A stretch of DNA of 64,000 nucleotides from Flavobacteriaceae bacterium D16 (GTDB lineage Bacteria > Bacteroidota > Bacteroidia > Flavobacteriales > Flavobacteriaceae). The translations under genes and the position numbers were made by a program. The notes beneath the pieces were generated by a model. That model was not told the DNA's origin, searched no databases, and saw nothing but the letters and a program-made list of their open reading frames with translations. Location: the NCBI GenBank assembly GCA_021295155.1, contig JAJTJC010000033.1, positions 86,652-150,651 on the forward strand. Direction: 5' to 3'. Shown here in pieces: positions 35,336-43,406 of this stretch. The first letter of the stretch is position 1, and each line of letters opens with the position of its first letter.

Positions 35336-35408
35336 TGACCTGGCTGGGGCTCGAACCCAGGACCCTCTCCTTAAAAGGGAGATGCTCTACCAACTGAGCT
35401 ACCAGGTC
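35336..35408 (-). tRNA. tRNA-Lys (anticodon UUU)
   Basis: A complete 73-nt cloverleaf: 7-bp acceptor (GACCTGG/CCAGGTC), D arm with GCTC-AGTTGGTA-GAGC, 5-bp anticodon stem (TCTCC/GGAGA) with loop CTTTTAA giving anticodon TTT, five-base variable loop, and T arm CTGGG-TTCGAGC-CCCAG. The discriminator is A at 35336; CCA is not encoded. It has an excellent promoter and a terminator. Confidence 0.97.
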
Positions 35409-35437
35409 TGATTTTTATAGCCTCAGCTTTGAGGGTG

Positions 35438-35467
35438 CAAATATAATATCTATAATTTATTTTACAA
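35438..35467 (-). promoter_or_regulatory. Promoter of tRNA-Lys
   Basis: On the minus strand TTG at 35465-35467, 19-bp spacer, then a perfect TATATTTG at 35438-35445. The tRNA starts 30 bp downstream. Confidence 0.8.
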
Positions 35468-35541
35468 TCCTAATTAAAACATAAATTCGGCTTTTCTTTG
35501 ATTTCCCTCCTTTTTGATTCATTTTTGTCAAAATCCTTCAA

Positions 35542-36057
35542 ATGAAAATTGTCCTTCTGGGATATATGGGCAGTGGTAAAACTACGGTAGCCAAGCTATT
35601 AGCCGAGCGATTGCAATTAAGGCTCATGGATCTGGATACGCTAATTGAAACCTATGCCAATCAGCGCATTCCTGAGATTTTTCAAGAAAAAGGGGAGATT
35701 TTTTTCAGAAAGCTGGAGCATCAGGTATTAGAGAAAACTCTGGAAACTCCGGACTCATTTATCCTTGCACTGGGAGGTGGCACACCGTGCTACAGCCGGA
35801 ATATGGATATTATCCTGCAAGCTACCCAACGGGTATTCTACCTGAAGATGGGGATTCCCCAACTAACAAAACGCCTCATAAATGAAAAGCAGGATCGCCC
35901 TTTGATCAGCCATATCGCCGATGAGGAGCTGCCCGAATTCATCGGTAAACACCTTTTTGAAAGGCAGCCTTTCTATATGAAAGCACCCTATATTGTAAAA
36001 AGCGATAACAAATCGGCCTGGGAGATTGCCGAAGAAATATCCAAAGAACTAGTCTAA
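35542..36057 (+). CDS. aroK: Shikimate kinase
   Basis: Phosphorylates shikimate with ATP in aromatic amino-acid synthesis. The 171-aa sequence is complete: Walker A G-Y-M-G-S-G-K-T-T (residues 7-15), the shikimate-binding D-L-D near 31-33, F-F-R-K-L-E near 54-59, the G-G-G-T-P Walker B-like loop near 80 and R-P-L in the lid region. The size is standard. Its last 9 bp overlap the end of the convergent phosphoribosyltransferase gene. Confidence 0.95.
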   Translation: MKIVLLGYMGSGKTTVAKLLAERLQLRLMDLDTLIETYANQRIPEIFQEKGEIFFRKLEHQVLEKTLETPDSFILALGGGTPCYSRNMDIILQATQRVFYLKMGIPQLTKRLINEKQDRPLISHIADEELPEFIGKHLFERQPFYMKAPYIVKSDNKSAWEIAEEISKELV

Positions 36058-36546
36058 ATACACCCCGTCATTCTTGCTTTCAAAAGTCACTTCTACATGT
36101 TCCTGCAACGAAGTAGATAAGGAAATACCTTTAAAGTCTGCCTTAACCGGATATTTCTTGTGGTTTCGGTTTACCAGTACGGCCGTCTTCAGTTTCTTAA
36201 GTGGAGTTTGTAGAAAATGGTGCACCCCATAGATCAGGGTGGTTCCTGAATTCAGGACATCATCCACCAGTACCACAGACTCATTCTTATAGCCTTCTTC
36301 CGGCAATGAAGTAGTAACCCCACTGCCCAGGGGATTTTTTTTATCCATTTGAACCTTACAAAGTATAATCTCTGCCTCCGTAATTTTTTTAAGTGCCCTC
36401 TGGATCTTTTTCGCGAATTCCAATCCTCCACCCACAATGCCTGCCAGGATGATTTTATCTTCATCCACATTGGTCTCATAGATTTGATAGGCGATACGCC
36501 GGATCTTATGTTGGATTTGCTGATGGGACAAAATGCGGTTTGCCAT
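36049..36546 (-). CDS. Phosphoribosyltransferase family protein (PyrR-like)
   Basis: A 165-aa cytosolic type I PRTase with the PRPP motif V-V-L-V-D-D-V-L-N-S-G-T-T near 98-110. The preceding half has an R-R-I-A-Y-Q-I-Y helix and A-G-I-V-G-G-G as the pyrophosphate loop. PyrR-type proteins regulate pyrimidine genes or have weak UPRTase activity, but flavobacterial homologues in this context are not characterised to my knowledge. ATG 36546 gives the usual start. It forms a minus-strand group with the methyltransferase and S4 genes. Confidence 0.8.
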   Translation of the reverse strand: MANRILSHQQIQHKIRRIAYQIYETNVDEDKIILAGIVGGGLEFAKKIQRALKKITEAEIILCKVQMDKKNPLGSGVTTSLPEEGYKNESVVLVDDVLNSGTTLIYGVHHFLQTPLKKLKTAVLVNRNHKKYPVKADFKGISLSTSLQEHVEVTFESKNDGVYLD

Positions 36547-36556
36547 GATAGCTGCT

Positions 36557-37138
36557 TTATTTCTCAAAGATAAAAAAGAGTTCTTTACCTTGTCTTGGAG
36601 TGATGGAATTATAGGCCCGTTCGAGTTTATGTATCTTAAATTTATCCTGAAACAAGCTCTGGTATTCTTTAATACTTCCCCCGAAAGGCGGACCTGAATC
36701 GGTCAAGGGAAAATCAAACAGTAAGCCTGCAAGTATTCCTCCTGGATTGAGCATATGGTACATTTTTTCTACATAACCCAGTCTCAATTGAGGGTCCAGT
36801 GCACAAAAAAAAGTTTGTTCCAGAATCAGATCGAACCGCTCTTCTTTCAATTTAAAAAAATCTGTCTCCAACAAATGATCTACCGGAAATCCCGGACATA
36901 CTTCCCGGATATGTTGTAGCGGTTGCGAGGCGATGTCTGCAACATAGGTCTGGTTAAATCCCTTTTGATGTAAATACTGCGCCTCGTACCCCCTGCCTGC
37001 TCCGGGTATGAGAATTTTAAGTGAGGTGTCTTCCAGTTGGTCAATATAAGCTTTGATGGGAGTCGATATATGCCCGATATCCCATCCCTGTCTGTTTTCC
37101 TGATAACGTTCTTCCCAGTAGGTTTTGTCAAGCTTCAT
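36557..37138 (-). CDS. Class I SAM methyltransferase (TPMT family)
   Basis: A 193-aa methyltransferase starting Y-W-E-E-R-Y-Q-E-N-R-Q-G-W-D-I-G, the thiopurine-methyltransferase-family lead. The SAM motif I is I-L-I-P-G-A-G-R-G-Y-E-A, followed by the acidic motif V-A-D-I and E-Q-T-F-F-C-A-L. Family members methylate thiols, halides or thiocyanate; the substrate is unknown here. ATG 37138 overlaps the S4 gene stop by 11 bp, so the two genes are translationally coupled. Confidence 0.82.
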   Translation of the reverse strand: MKLDKTYWEERYQENRQGWDIGHISTPIKAYIDQLEDTSLKILIPGAGRGYEAQYLHQKGFNQTYVADIASQPLQHIREVCPGFPVDHLLETDFFKLKEERFDLILEQTFFCALDPQLRLGYVEKMYHMLNPGGILAGLLFDFPLTDSGPPFGGSIKEYQSLFQDKFKIHKLERAYNSITPRQGKELFFIFEK

Positions 37139-37502
37139 CCAGGTAGTCTTCAATATCCCTTCGATCTTTCTTGGTAGGACGACCCATACCTTTTTTACGA
37201 TAGTAATCCTTAGAATGCTGAAGCAATTCATTGTGCTTCATGGATTCTTCGGGGGTTGTGTCCTTTCGATATAAGTTAACCAACTTGGCCCCAACCCGAC
37301 TTTCGGGAACCTCAAGTACTTCCAGTTGATAGTCGATCTGATTCTTACGGACAATTATTTTATCGGTCGGGTAAACCTCTCGGGAAGGTTTTACCACCTG
37401 GGCGTTAATACGAACGTGGCCTTTCTGGCAGGCAATAGTCGCCTTACTACGTGTTTTGAAATAGCGCGTACACCATAAGAACTTGTCTATTCGCATGTCC
37501 AC
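37128..37502 (-). CDS. S4-domain RNA-binding protein (Hsp15-like)
   Basis: A 124-aa protein whose first 60 residues form an S4 domain (M-R-I-D-K-F-L-W-C-T-R-Y-F-K-T-R-S-K-A and R-I-N-A-Q-V-V-K-P-S). A basic C-terminal tail ends with G-R-P-T-K-K-D-R-R. Hsp15 (HslR) binds 50S subunits with stalled nascent chains and recycles them. The family assignment is firm, the cellular role inferred. It starts the three-gene minus-strand group. Confidence 0.88.
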   Translation of the reverse strand: MDMRIDKFLWCTRYFKTRSKATIACQKGHVRINAQVVKPSREVYPTDKIIVRKNQIDYQLEVLEVPESRVGAKLVNLYRKDTTPEESMKHNELLQHSKDYYRKKGMGRPTKKDRRDIEDYLDEA

Positions 37503-37574
37503 CTAAAATGTTTGTTAAGGACTTCCGCAAAAATAGGGGAAAATTGTATCTTGCGGCTCTTAAAAGCAGTTGTA

Positions 37575-38528
37575 ATGCAGGTATTGAGAGGATTTATTTT
37601 GGTAGGGTTAGTAGCCTTGCTTTTTTCTTGTAGTAATGATGACAACGGAGGAATCACCTCAGTCCCTCCAAGGTTGTTAAGCGAAGTGGTTGAAGAAGAC
37701 GCCGCTGCGCTTCAGGAATATCTTTCTACACACTTCTACAATTATGAGGACTTTGAAAACCCACCAGCGGATTTTGATTATCGCATAGTTCTCGATACAA
37801 TTGCCGACGAGAATGCGGATAAAACTGCCTTGATCGACAGACCTGAACTACAATCCATTACACTTTCAGTAGACTCGGAAGATTTTAACCTGGATGGGGG
37901 AGAAACTGTGGACCACACCATGTATTTTCTTACCGCCCGCGAAGGATCCGGGGGTTCCCCAACCGTTGCAGATTCTACTTTTTTACGATACGATGGAAGT
38001 TTGCTAAATGGTAGCCTCTTCGATGCTACTTCTACTCATGTCTGGCAATACCTTCCTTTTACCTTAAGGGGTTATAGAGAAGGGGTATCTCGTTTGAATA
38101 CCGGTGATGAGGTTGTGGTGAATCCAGACGGAACTACCTCCATATCAAATGCCGGTGCTGGTGTGATGTTTCTGCCCTCTGGACTGGGGTATTTCAATTC
38201 TGCACGCGAAGGGATTCCCCCATATTCACCACTGATATTTAAAATAGAAGTAGGCCTTTATATTGAAGACACGGATTATGACAATGATGGTGTTCCCTCC
38301 ATACTCGAAGATGTTGACGGAGATGGGGACGTTACCAATGACAATACGGATGAGGACCAGGAGCGTAGTTCAGGTTTGCTCTTTTTGGCCAACCACCTGG
38401 ACGATGACGATGACCAGGATGGCACCCCTACTCGCGAAGAAATAATTATAGACGCATTGGGTAATCTCACCTTCCCTGATGGGGATGGGGATGGTATTCC
38501 GGATTACCTGGATCGGGATAATCCCTAA
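37575..38528 (+). CDS. FKBP-type peptidyl-prolyl isomerase lipoprotein with Asp-rich calcium-binding tail
   Basis: A 317-aa lipoprotein (lipobox FSC near residue 17, ATG 37575). Residues 110-225 form an FKBP domain (R-Y-D-G-S-L-L-N-G-S-L-F-D, V-W-Q-Y-L-P-F, G-Y-R-E-G-V-S-R-L-N-T-G-D). The last 90 residues hold several D-x-D-x-D-G loops (D-Y-D-N-D-G, D-G-D-G-D, D-G-D-G-D-G-I) like EF-hand or thrombospondin type 3 calcium sites. FKBP lipoproteins such as GldI help fold exported proteins in gliding flavobacteria; whether this is GldI is not decided. It has a strong terminator. Confidence 0.85.
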   Translation: MQVLRGFILVGLVALLFSCSNDDNGGITSVPPRLLSEVVEEDAAALQEYLSTHFYNYEDFENPPADFDYRIVLDTIADENADKTALIDRPELQSITLSVDSEDFNLDGGETVDHTMYFLTAREGSGGSPTVADSTFLRYDGSLLNGSLFDATSTHVWQYLPFTLRGYREGVSRLNTGDEVVVNPDGTTSISNAGAGVMFLPSGLGYFNSAREGIPPYSPLIFKIEVGLYIEDTDYDNDGVPSILEDVDGDGDVTNDNTDEDQERSSGLLFLANHLDDDDDQDGTPTREEIIIDALGNLTFPDGDGDGIPDYLDRDNP

Positions 38529-38532
38529 AAAG

Positions 38533-38565
38533 ATCCCCTGCTTATTTGGCAGGGGATTTCTTTTT
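38533..38565 (+). terminator. Intrinsic terminator after the FKBP gene
   Basis: 9-bp stem ATCCCCTGC / GCAGGGGAT around a 7-nt loop, followed by T-rich sequence. It runs into the stop codon of the convergent OMP gene at 38564. Confidence 0.85.
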
Positions 38566-39166
38566 ACGAGTTCTTTTTATTTAGATTGATAGACAGGCTA
38601 AGGATAAGCTGGCTTGGACGGGTATCCAGTCGGCTCTCTTCCACCGAAGTGATATTGGTGTTGATAAATCGGGCCTCATTTGCACTGAAGCCGCGCTCGT
38701 AGCGAAGATCGATACCGATACCGCCAAGATTTACACCCACTCCCAAATGCAAACCAACGGTAAAATCGTTCTCGATAGAATCGATAGAGATACCGTCAAA
38801 TTCCGTATTCAGAATATATTGGAAAGCCGGTCCCCCAAAAACATGCAAGGGTCCAAGTACTTTTGCTCCAACCAGGACAGGGATATCGATCTTGCTCATA
38901 TCAAAATCATTCCCGCTGTAATCCGATTTGGTCTTGGTGTATAAGATTTCAGGCCTGAGATATAATCGGTTACCCAACTTGCCATAAATACCGATGTGAT
39001 AGCCCACATTGCGGTCGGGATTTTCGGCAGCAGCTTGTGCAGCTTCAATATAGTCTCCGTTCGCGTTGTAATTTAATCCAGCTTTGATTCCGAATCCGGG
39101 ACCTTTTTGTCCCAGAGCAACCGTGGTTATACCAACCAGGGCCACTAGTAGAAGTTTTTTTTTCAT
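38564..39166 (-). CDS. Porin-family outer-membrane protein
   Basis: A 200-aa exported barrel protein (ATG 39166; signal peptide ending A-L-G-Q). The pattern G-F-G-I-K-A-G-L-N-Y-N, L-Y-L-R-P-E-I-L-Y-T, F-G-G-P-A-F-Q-Y-I-L and L-I-L-S-L-S-I-N-L at the end fits the OMP_b-brl_2 family. It is the last minus-strand gene before the FKBP lipoprotein, and shares its terminator hairpin region. Role unknown. Confidence 0.8.
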   Translation of the reverse strand: MKKKLLLVALVGITTVALGQKGPGFGIKAGLNYNANGDYIEAAQAAAENPDRNVGYHIGIYGKLGNRLYLRPEILYTKTKSDYSGNDFDMSKIDIPVLVGAKVLGPLHVFGGPAFQYILNTEFDGISIDSIENDFTVGLHLGVGVNLGGIGIDLRYERGFSANEARFINTNITSVEESRLDTRPSQLILSLSINLNKKNS

Positions 39167-39214
39167 AAGGTGTTCGTTTAATTGACTTAAGGGCATCAAA
39201 AAAGATGCCGTTTA

Positions 39215-40171
39215 TTAAGCCTTTCGTTTTAACACCTGTAGAACGGCCTCCACAATAGCTTTATTGTTCAGCCCATATTTTTCCATCAGTTGTGCGGGTG
39301 TACCGCTCTCTCCAAAGGTGTCCTGAGTAGCAACAAATTCCTGTGGCGTAGGCTTGTGTCTGGCCAAGGTCCGTGCGATACTTTCTCCCAATCCTCCCAG
39401 ATAGTTATGCTCTTCCGCCGAAACGATACAGCCTGTTTTGTTAACCGATCGTATTAAAGCTTCCTCATCAAGAGGTTTGATGGTATGTATATTCAGAACT
39501 TCAGCACTGATCCCCTGGTTGTTAAGGATTTCTGCTGCCACAAGGGCTTCCCAGACCAGATGTCCGGTTGCCGCAATGCTTACATCTGTTCCTTCCTGAA
39601 GTACAAGTGCCTTACCTATCTCAAAAGACTGGTTTTCCGGTGTGAAGTTGGCAACCTTGGGTCTGCCAAACCGCAGGTAAACCGGACCGTGATGCTCAGC
39701 TATCGCCAGGGTGGCGGCTTTGGTTTGGTTGTAATCACAAGGATTAATAACCGTCATGCCAGGAAGCATCTTCATCAAGCCGATATCTTCCAGGATCTGA
39801 TGCGTTGCCCCATCTTCACCCAGGGTAATTCCTGCATGGGAAGCACAAATTTTTACGTTTTTATGCGAGTATGCGATAGACTGGCGTACCTGGTCATATA
39901 CCCGGCCTGTGGAAAAATTGGCAAAGGTCCCGGTAAAAGGGATGTAACCTCCAATGGTAAGACCAGCAGCGATGCCCATCATATTGGCTTCTGCAATACC
40001 TACCTGGAAAAAACGTTCCGGGTTTTCCTTCATAAAAGTGTCCATCTTCAATGACCCAATAAGGTCTGCACAGAGGGCTACTACTTTTTCATTTTTACGA
40101 CCTAGTTCTGTCAGTCCGGCACCAAAGCCGCTTCGGGTATCTTTTTTCCCCTGATCTATATATTGTTTCAT
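39215..40171 (-). CDS. Transketolase, C-terminal subunit
   Basis: A 318-aa second half of transketolase. It contains the pyrimidine-binding domain with the catalytic glutamate region G-I-A-E-A-N-M-M-G-I-A-A-G-L and the C-terminal domain. Together with the gene upstream it forms a two-subunit thiamine-diphosphate enzyme moving two-carbon units in the pentose phosphate pathway. The split arrangement is typical of some Bacteroidota and of archaea. It starts 17 bp after the N-terminal subunit gene. A short hairpin at 39192-39209 lies after its stop. Confidence 0.92.
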   Translation of the reverse strand: MKQYIDQGKKDTRSGFGAGLTELGRKNEKVVALCADLIGSLKMDTFMKENPERFFQVGIAEANMMGIAAGLTIGGYIPFTGTFANFSTGRVYDQVRQSIAYSHKNVKICASHAGITLGEDGATHQILEDIGLMKMLPGMTVINPCDYNQTKAATLAIAEHHGPVYLRFGRPKVANFTPENQSFEIGKALVLQEGTDVSIAATGHLVWEALVAAEILNNQGISAEVLNIHTIKPLDEEALIRSVNKTGCIVSAEEHNYLGGLGESIARTLARHKPTPQEFVATQDTFGESGTPAQLMEKYGLNNKAIVEAVLQVLKRKA

Positions 40172-40188
40172 CTAAACTGAATTCCTAA

Positions 40189-41034
40189 TTAGTAGTCCCC
40201 AAGGGTTTCCGGATTTTGTGCCAGAGCAACCTCCAGTTGTTCGTCATTTGGTGCTTTGCCATGCCATGCGTGAGTGTGCATCATAAAATCCACCCCATTA
40301 CCCATTACGGTTTCCAGAAGAACACAAACCGGTTTGCCTTTTCCTGTGTGCTTCTTTGCTTCCTGCATGCCCTCGATAATAGATTCGAGATTATTACCTT
40401 CCTTAATTTCCAGGACATCCCATCCAAAGGCTTCAAATTTGGCCCTTACATTGCCCAGGGACATCACTTCTTCAGTGGGGCCGTCTATTTGTTGTCCATT
40501 AAGGTCTACAGTAGCTATAAGGTTGTCTACCTTTTTTGCCGCCGCAAACATAATGGCCTCCCAATTCTGCCCTTCCTGAAGCTCTCCGTCTCCATGAAGG
40601 CTATACACCATATGCGGGTCTTTATTAAGCTTTTTAGCAAGTGCTGCACCAATGGCAACTGACATGCCCTGACCCAGAGAACCTGATGCAATCCGCACAC
40701 CGGGCAGTCCTTCGTGGGTAGTGGGATGGCCTTGCAGTCGGGAGTTGATCAATCTAAAGGTGTTGAGTTCCTCTATTGGAAAAAATCCCCGTCGCGCCAG
40801 TGTACTGTAATAGACAGGTGAAATGTGTCCGTTGGAAAGAAAGAACAGGTCTTCACCAATCCCGTCCATATCGAAACCCTGGTTTAATTCAAGGACCTCA
40901 TGGTAAAGGGCTACGAAAAATTCGGTACAACCCAGGGAGCCACCCGGGTGACCGGAATTAACTTTGTGAACCATCCTGACAATGTCCCGTCTTGTTTGGG
41001 TTACCAGGTCTTGCAATGGGTGTTTTTCCGGCAT
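40189..41034 (-). CDS. Transketolase, N-terminal subunit
   Basis: A 281-aa thiamine-diphosphate-binding subunit. It has N-S-G-H-P-G-G-S-L-G near residue 26, H-I-S-P-V-Y-Y-S and the ThDP motif G-D-G-E-L-Q-E-G-Q-N-W-E-A near 148-158 ending with D-L-N. It pairs with the downstream C-terminal subunit to form an active transketolase. It has one of the best promoters in the window. Confidence 0.93.
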   Translation of the reverse strand: MPEKHPLQDLVTQTRRDIVRMVHKVNSGHPGGSLGCTEFFVALYHEVLELNQGFDMDGIGEDLFFLSNGHISPVYYSTLARRGFFPIEELNTFRLINSRLQGHPTTHEGLPGVRIASGSLGQGMSVAIGAALAKKLNKDPHMVYSLHGDGELQEGQNWEAIMFAAAKKVDNLIATVDLNGQQIDGPTEEVMSLGNVRAKFEAFGWDVLEIKEGNNLESIIEGMQEAKKHTGKGKPVCVLLETVMGNGVDFMMHTHAWHGKAPNDEQLEVALAQNPETLGDY

Positions 41035-41056
41035 ACTTATGCAATTTTATTGTCGC

Positions 41057-41088
41057 CAAAAGTAAGCTCTTAGGTCGGCTTCTACAAC
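41057..41088 (-). promoter_or_regulatory. Promoter of the split transketolase
   Basis: On the minus strand TTG (41085-41087), 20-bp spacer, then a perfect TACTTTTG (41057-41064). The ATG at 41034 is about 23 bp downstream. Confidence 0.75.
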
Positions 41089-41163
41089 AGGAGTTATTAG
41101 TATTTATTAACGGCATTTTGTCCCTAAACTTTATTGAAACCTTAAGGGAAAGCTTTGAGTAGG

Positions 41164-42324
41164 ATGACTATCTTTGATCATTTAAATCGGGAATTGGAGT
41201 TTACATTACAACATAAAGACCCACAAAGCAAGGCAAGGGCCGGAAGGCTCATCACGGATCACGGGGAAATAAAAACACCCATTTTTATGCCGGTAGGTAC
41301 CGTAGCTTCTGTTAAAGGTGTTCATCAAAAAGAACTTAGGGAAGAGATAGACCCTGACATTATCCTGGGTAATACCTATCATCTCTACCTGCGTCCAAAG
41401 CTTGAGGTGTTAAAGGCTGCAGGCGGTTTGCATAAGTTTATGGGGTGGGATAGGAATATCCTAACGGACAGCGGCGGTTACCAGGTTTACTCCCTGTCGG
41501 CTAACCGAAAAATCAGGGAGGAGGGGGTTAAATTCAAATCGCATATTGATGGGTCCTTGCATATGTTCACCCCGGAGAATGTAATGGAAATCCAGCGCGT
41601 CATTGGAGCAGACATAATCATGGCCTTTGATGAATGCACACCCTATCCCTGTGATTACGACTATGCCAAACGGTCTATGCATTTAACACATCGTTGGTTA
41701 GACAGGTGTATGGCGCATTTAAAAAAACTTCCCTTTGAATATGGATATGAGCAAGCCTTTTTTCCCATTGTTCAGGGTTCCGTTTACAAGGATTTGAGGA
41801 TACAATCGGCAGAATATATTTCCGAAGCAGGAGCCCCCGGTAATGCCATAGGTGGTCTTTCCGTAGGAGAACCGGCAGAAGAGATGTATGCCATGAGTGA
41901 GGCGGTTTGTGATGTTTTACCTGAGGATAAACCGCGATACCTGATGGGTGTGGGAACGCCTATCAATATCCTGGAGAACATAGCACTAGGAATTGACATG
42001 TTCGATTGTGTTATGCCCACCAGAAATGCCCGAAACGGGATGTTATTCACCGCAGAGGGCACTATTAATATTAAAAATAAAAAATGGGAGGCCGATTTTT
42101 CCATGATAGACCCCCAGGGCACTACTTTTGTGGATAAGGAATACAGTAAGGCATATCTCCGGCACTTGTTCGTGGCTAAAGAATATCTTGGTAAACAAAT
42201 CGCTACAATTCACAACCTTGGTTTTTATCTTTGGCTTGTGCGGGAGGCCCGAAAACGAATAATTGAAGGTGATTTTGCCGAATGGAAGTCAAAAATGGTA
42301 AAGAACATGGATAAACGCCTGTAG
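41164..42324 (+). CDS. tgt: tRNA-guanine transglycosylase, zinc cysteines absent
   Basis: Exchanges guanine-34 for preQ1 in tRNAs with GUN anticodons (queuosine pathway). The 386-aa sequence has the catalytic-region motifs D-S-G-G-Y-Q near 101-106 and the second Asp region F-D-C-V-M-P-T-R-N-A-R-N-G near 278-290. The usual C-x-C-x2-C zinc site before Y-S-K-A-Y-L is replaced by a Cys-free stretch G-T-T-F-V-D-K-E; the following T-I-H-N-L histidine is kept. The first ATG is at 41164; a TTG at 41155 is an alternative. lptG starts two bases after the stop. Confidence 0.92.
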   Translation: MTIFDHLNRELEFTLQHKDPQSKARAGRLITDHGEIKTPIFMPVGTVASVKGVHQKELREEIDPDIILGNTYHLYLRPKLEVLKAAGGLHKFMGWDRNILTDSGGYQVYSLSANRKIREEGVKFKSHIDGSLHMFTPENVMEIQRVIGADIIMAFDECTPYPCDYDYAKRSMHLTHRWLDRCMAHLKKLPFEYGYEQAFFPIVQGSVYKDLRIQSAEYISEAGAPGNAIGGLSVGEPAEEMYAMSEAVCDVLPEDKPRYLMGVGTPINILENIALGIDMFDCVMPTRNARNGMLFTAEGTINIKNKKWEADFSMIDPQGTTFVDKEYSKAYLRHLFVAKEYLGKQIATIHNLGFYLWLVREARKRIIEGDFAEWKSKMVKNMDKRL

Positions 42325-42326
42325 TT

Positions 42327-43406
42327 GTGACCATACTGGATCGATACATATTGAAACGATATTTGGCAACCTTTGGCATGATGCTGTTGTTGTTTATACC
42401 CATTGGGATCATGCTCAACCTGGCTGAGCAGATCGGGAAAATGATCGACAATGAAGCCCCTCTTAATGAAATATTGATTTATTATCTCAATTTCACCATC
42501 TATATAGGACATCTGCTATTTCCTATATTTCTGTTTTTATCCATCATATTTTTTACTTCCAAACTCGCAAGCAACACCGAAATAGTAGCTATCCTTAGTT
42601 CCGGGGTTTCTTATAGAAGATTCCTTCGTCCCTATTGGATTGGAGCTAGCATCATTGCAATAATGATGTTCATTATGGGGATGTTTATTGTACCCAACGC
42701 CAGCATGGAGTTTAATGAATTTAAATTCAAGTACCTCAAAAAAGGCAAGCAGGATCGGGTTACCAGTAATATTTTCAACCAACTGAATGAAAATGACTTT
42801 ATTTACGTAAGCAGTTTTGACCCGGCCAGGAAAATAGGATACAATTTCACCTTCGAGCATTTCAATGAACAGGAGGAGCTCGATTATAAGATAGCTGCGG
42901 CAAATATTCGCTGGGTACCCAAGGACAGTGTGTACCGGCTTACCAATTACAGCAAAAGAGATTTAAGGGGAACACGGGAAGTGATGGAGACGAAAAGGCG
43001 CCTGGATACCCTTTTTACCTTTAAGATTGAAGACTTAACACCGGTTTCCTATATCGCTGAGACCAAAAACTTATTTGAACTGAATTCCTTTATTGATACC
43101 CAGAGACAAAAAGGAGCTTCTAACATCAATGCCTATATTCTGGTTAAATACAAACGTTGGGCCTTGCCCGTGGCGGCATTTATCCTGACTATTATTGGAG
43201 TGGCAGTTTCCTCAGTCAAACGTCGTGGTGGGATGGGAGTTAACCTGGCCTTTGGTATAGGGGTGGCCTTTATATATATCTTTTTCGACAAAGTTTTCGG
43301 GACCCTGGCGGAACAATCTGGATTTTCACCTTTACTGGCCGTGATTATTCCAAACCTCGCCTTTGGTATCCTGGGTATTTATCTGCTGCGAAATGCCAAA
43401 AGATAA
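42327..43406 (+). CDS. lptG: LptF/LptG family lipopolysaccharide export permease
   Basis: A 359-aa inner-membrane permease (YjgP/YjgQ): three membrane helices at each end with a periplasmic beta-jellyroll in the middle. The typical start I-L-D-R-Y-I-L-K-R-Y-L-A-T-F and end Y-K-R-W-A-L-P-V-A-A-F-I-L-T-I-I-G-V are clear. It moves LPS from the inner membrane to the Lpt bridge together with LptB/F. Start is GTG at 42327, two bases after the tgt stop. The EamA gene overlaps its end by 14 bp. F and G cannot be told apart with certainty. Confidence 0.85.
   Translation: MTILDRYILKRYLATFGMMLLLFIPIGIMLNLAEQIGKMIDNEAPLNEILIYYLNFTIYIGHLLFPIFLFLSIIFFTSKLASNTEIVAILSSGVSYRRFLRPYWIGASIIAIMMFIMGMFIVPNASMEFNEFKFKYLKKGKQDRVTSNIFNQLNENDFIYVSSFDPARKIGYNFTFEHFNEQEELDYKIAAANIRWVPKDSVYRLTNYSKRDLRGTREVMETKRRLDTLFTFKIEDLTPVSYIAETKNLFELNSFIDTQRQKGASNINAYILVKYKRWALPVAAFILTIIGVAVSSVKRRGGMGVNLAFGIGVAFIYIFFDKVFGTLAEQSGFSPLLAVIIPNLAFGILGIYLLRNAKR

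Noticed and set aside
39192..39209. GGCATC/GATGCC hairpin after the transketolase genes
   Set aside because: Only six base pairs with no U tract on either strand; not counted as a terminator.
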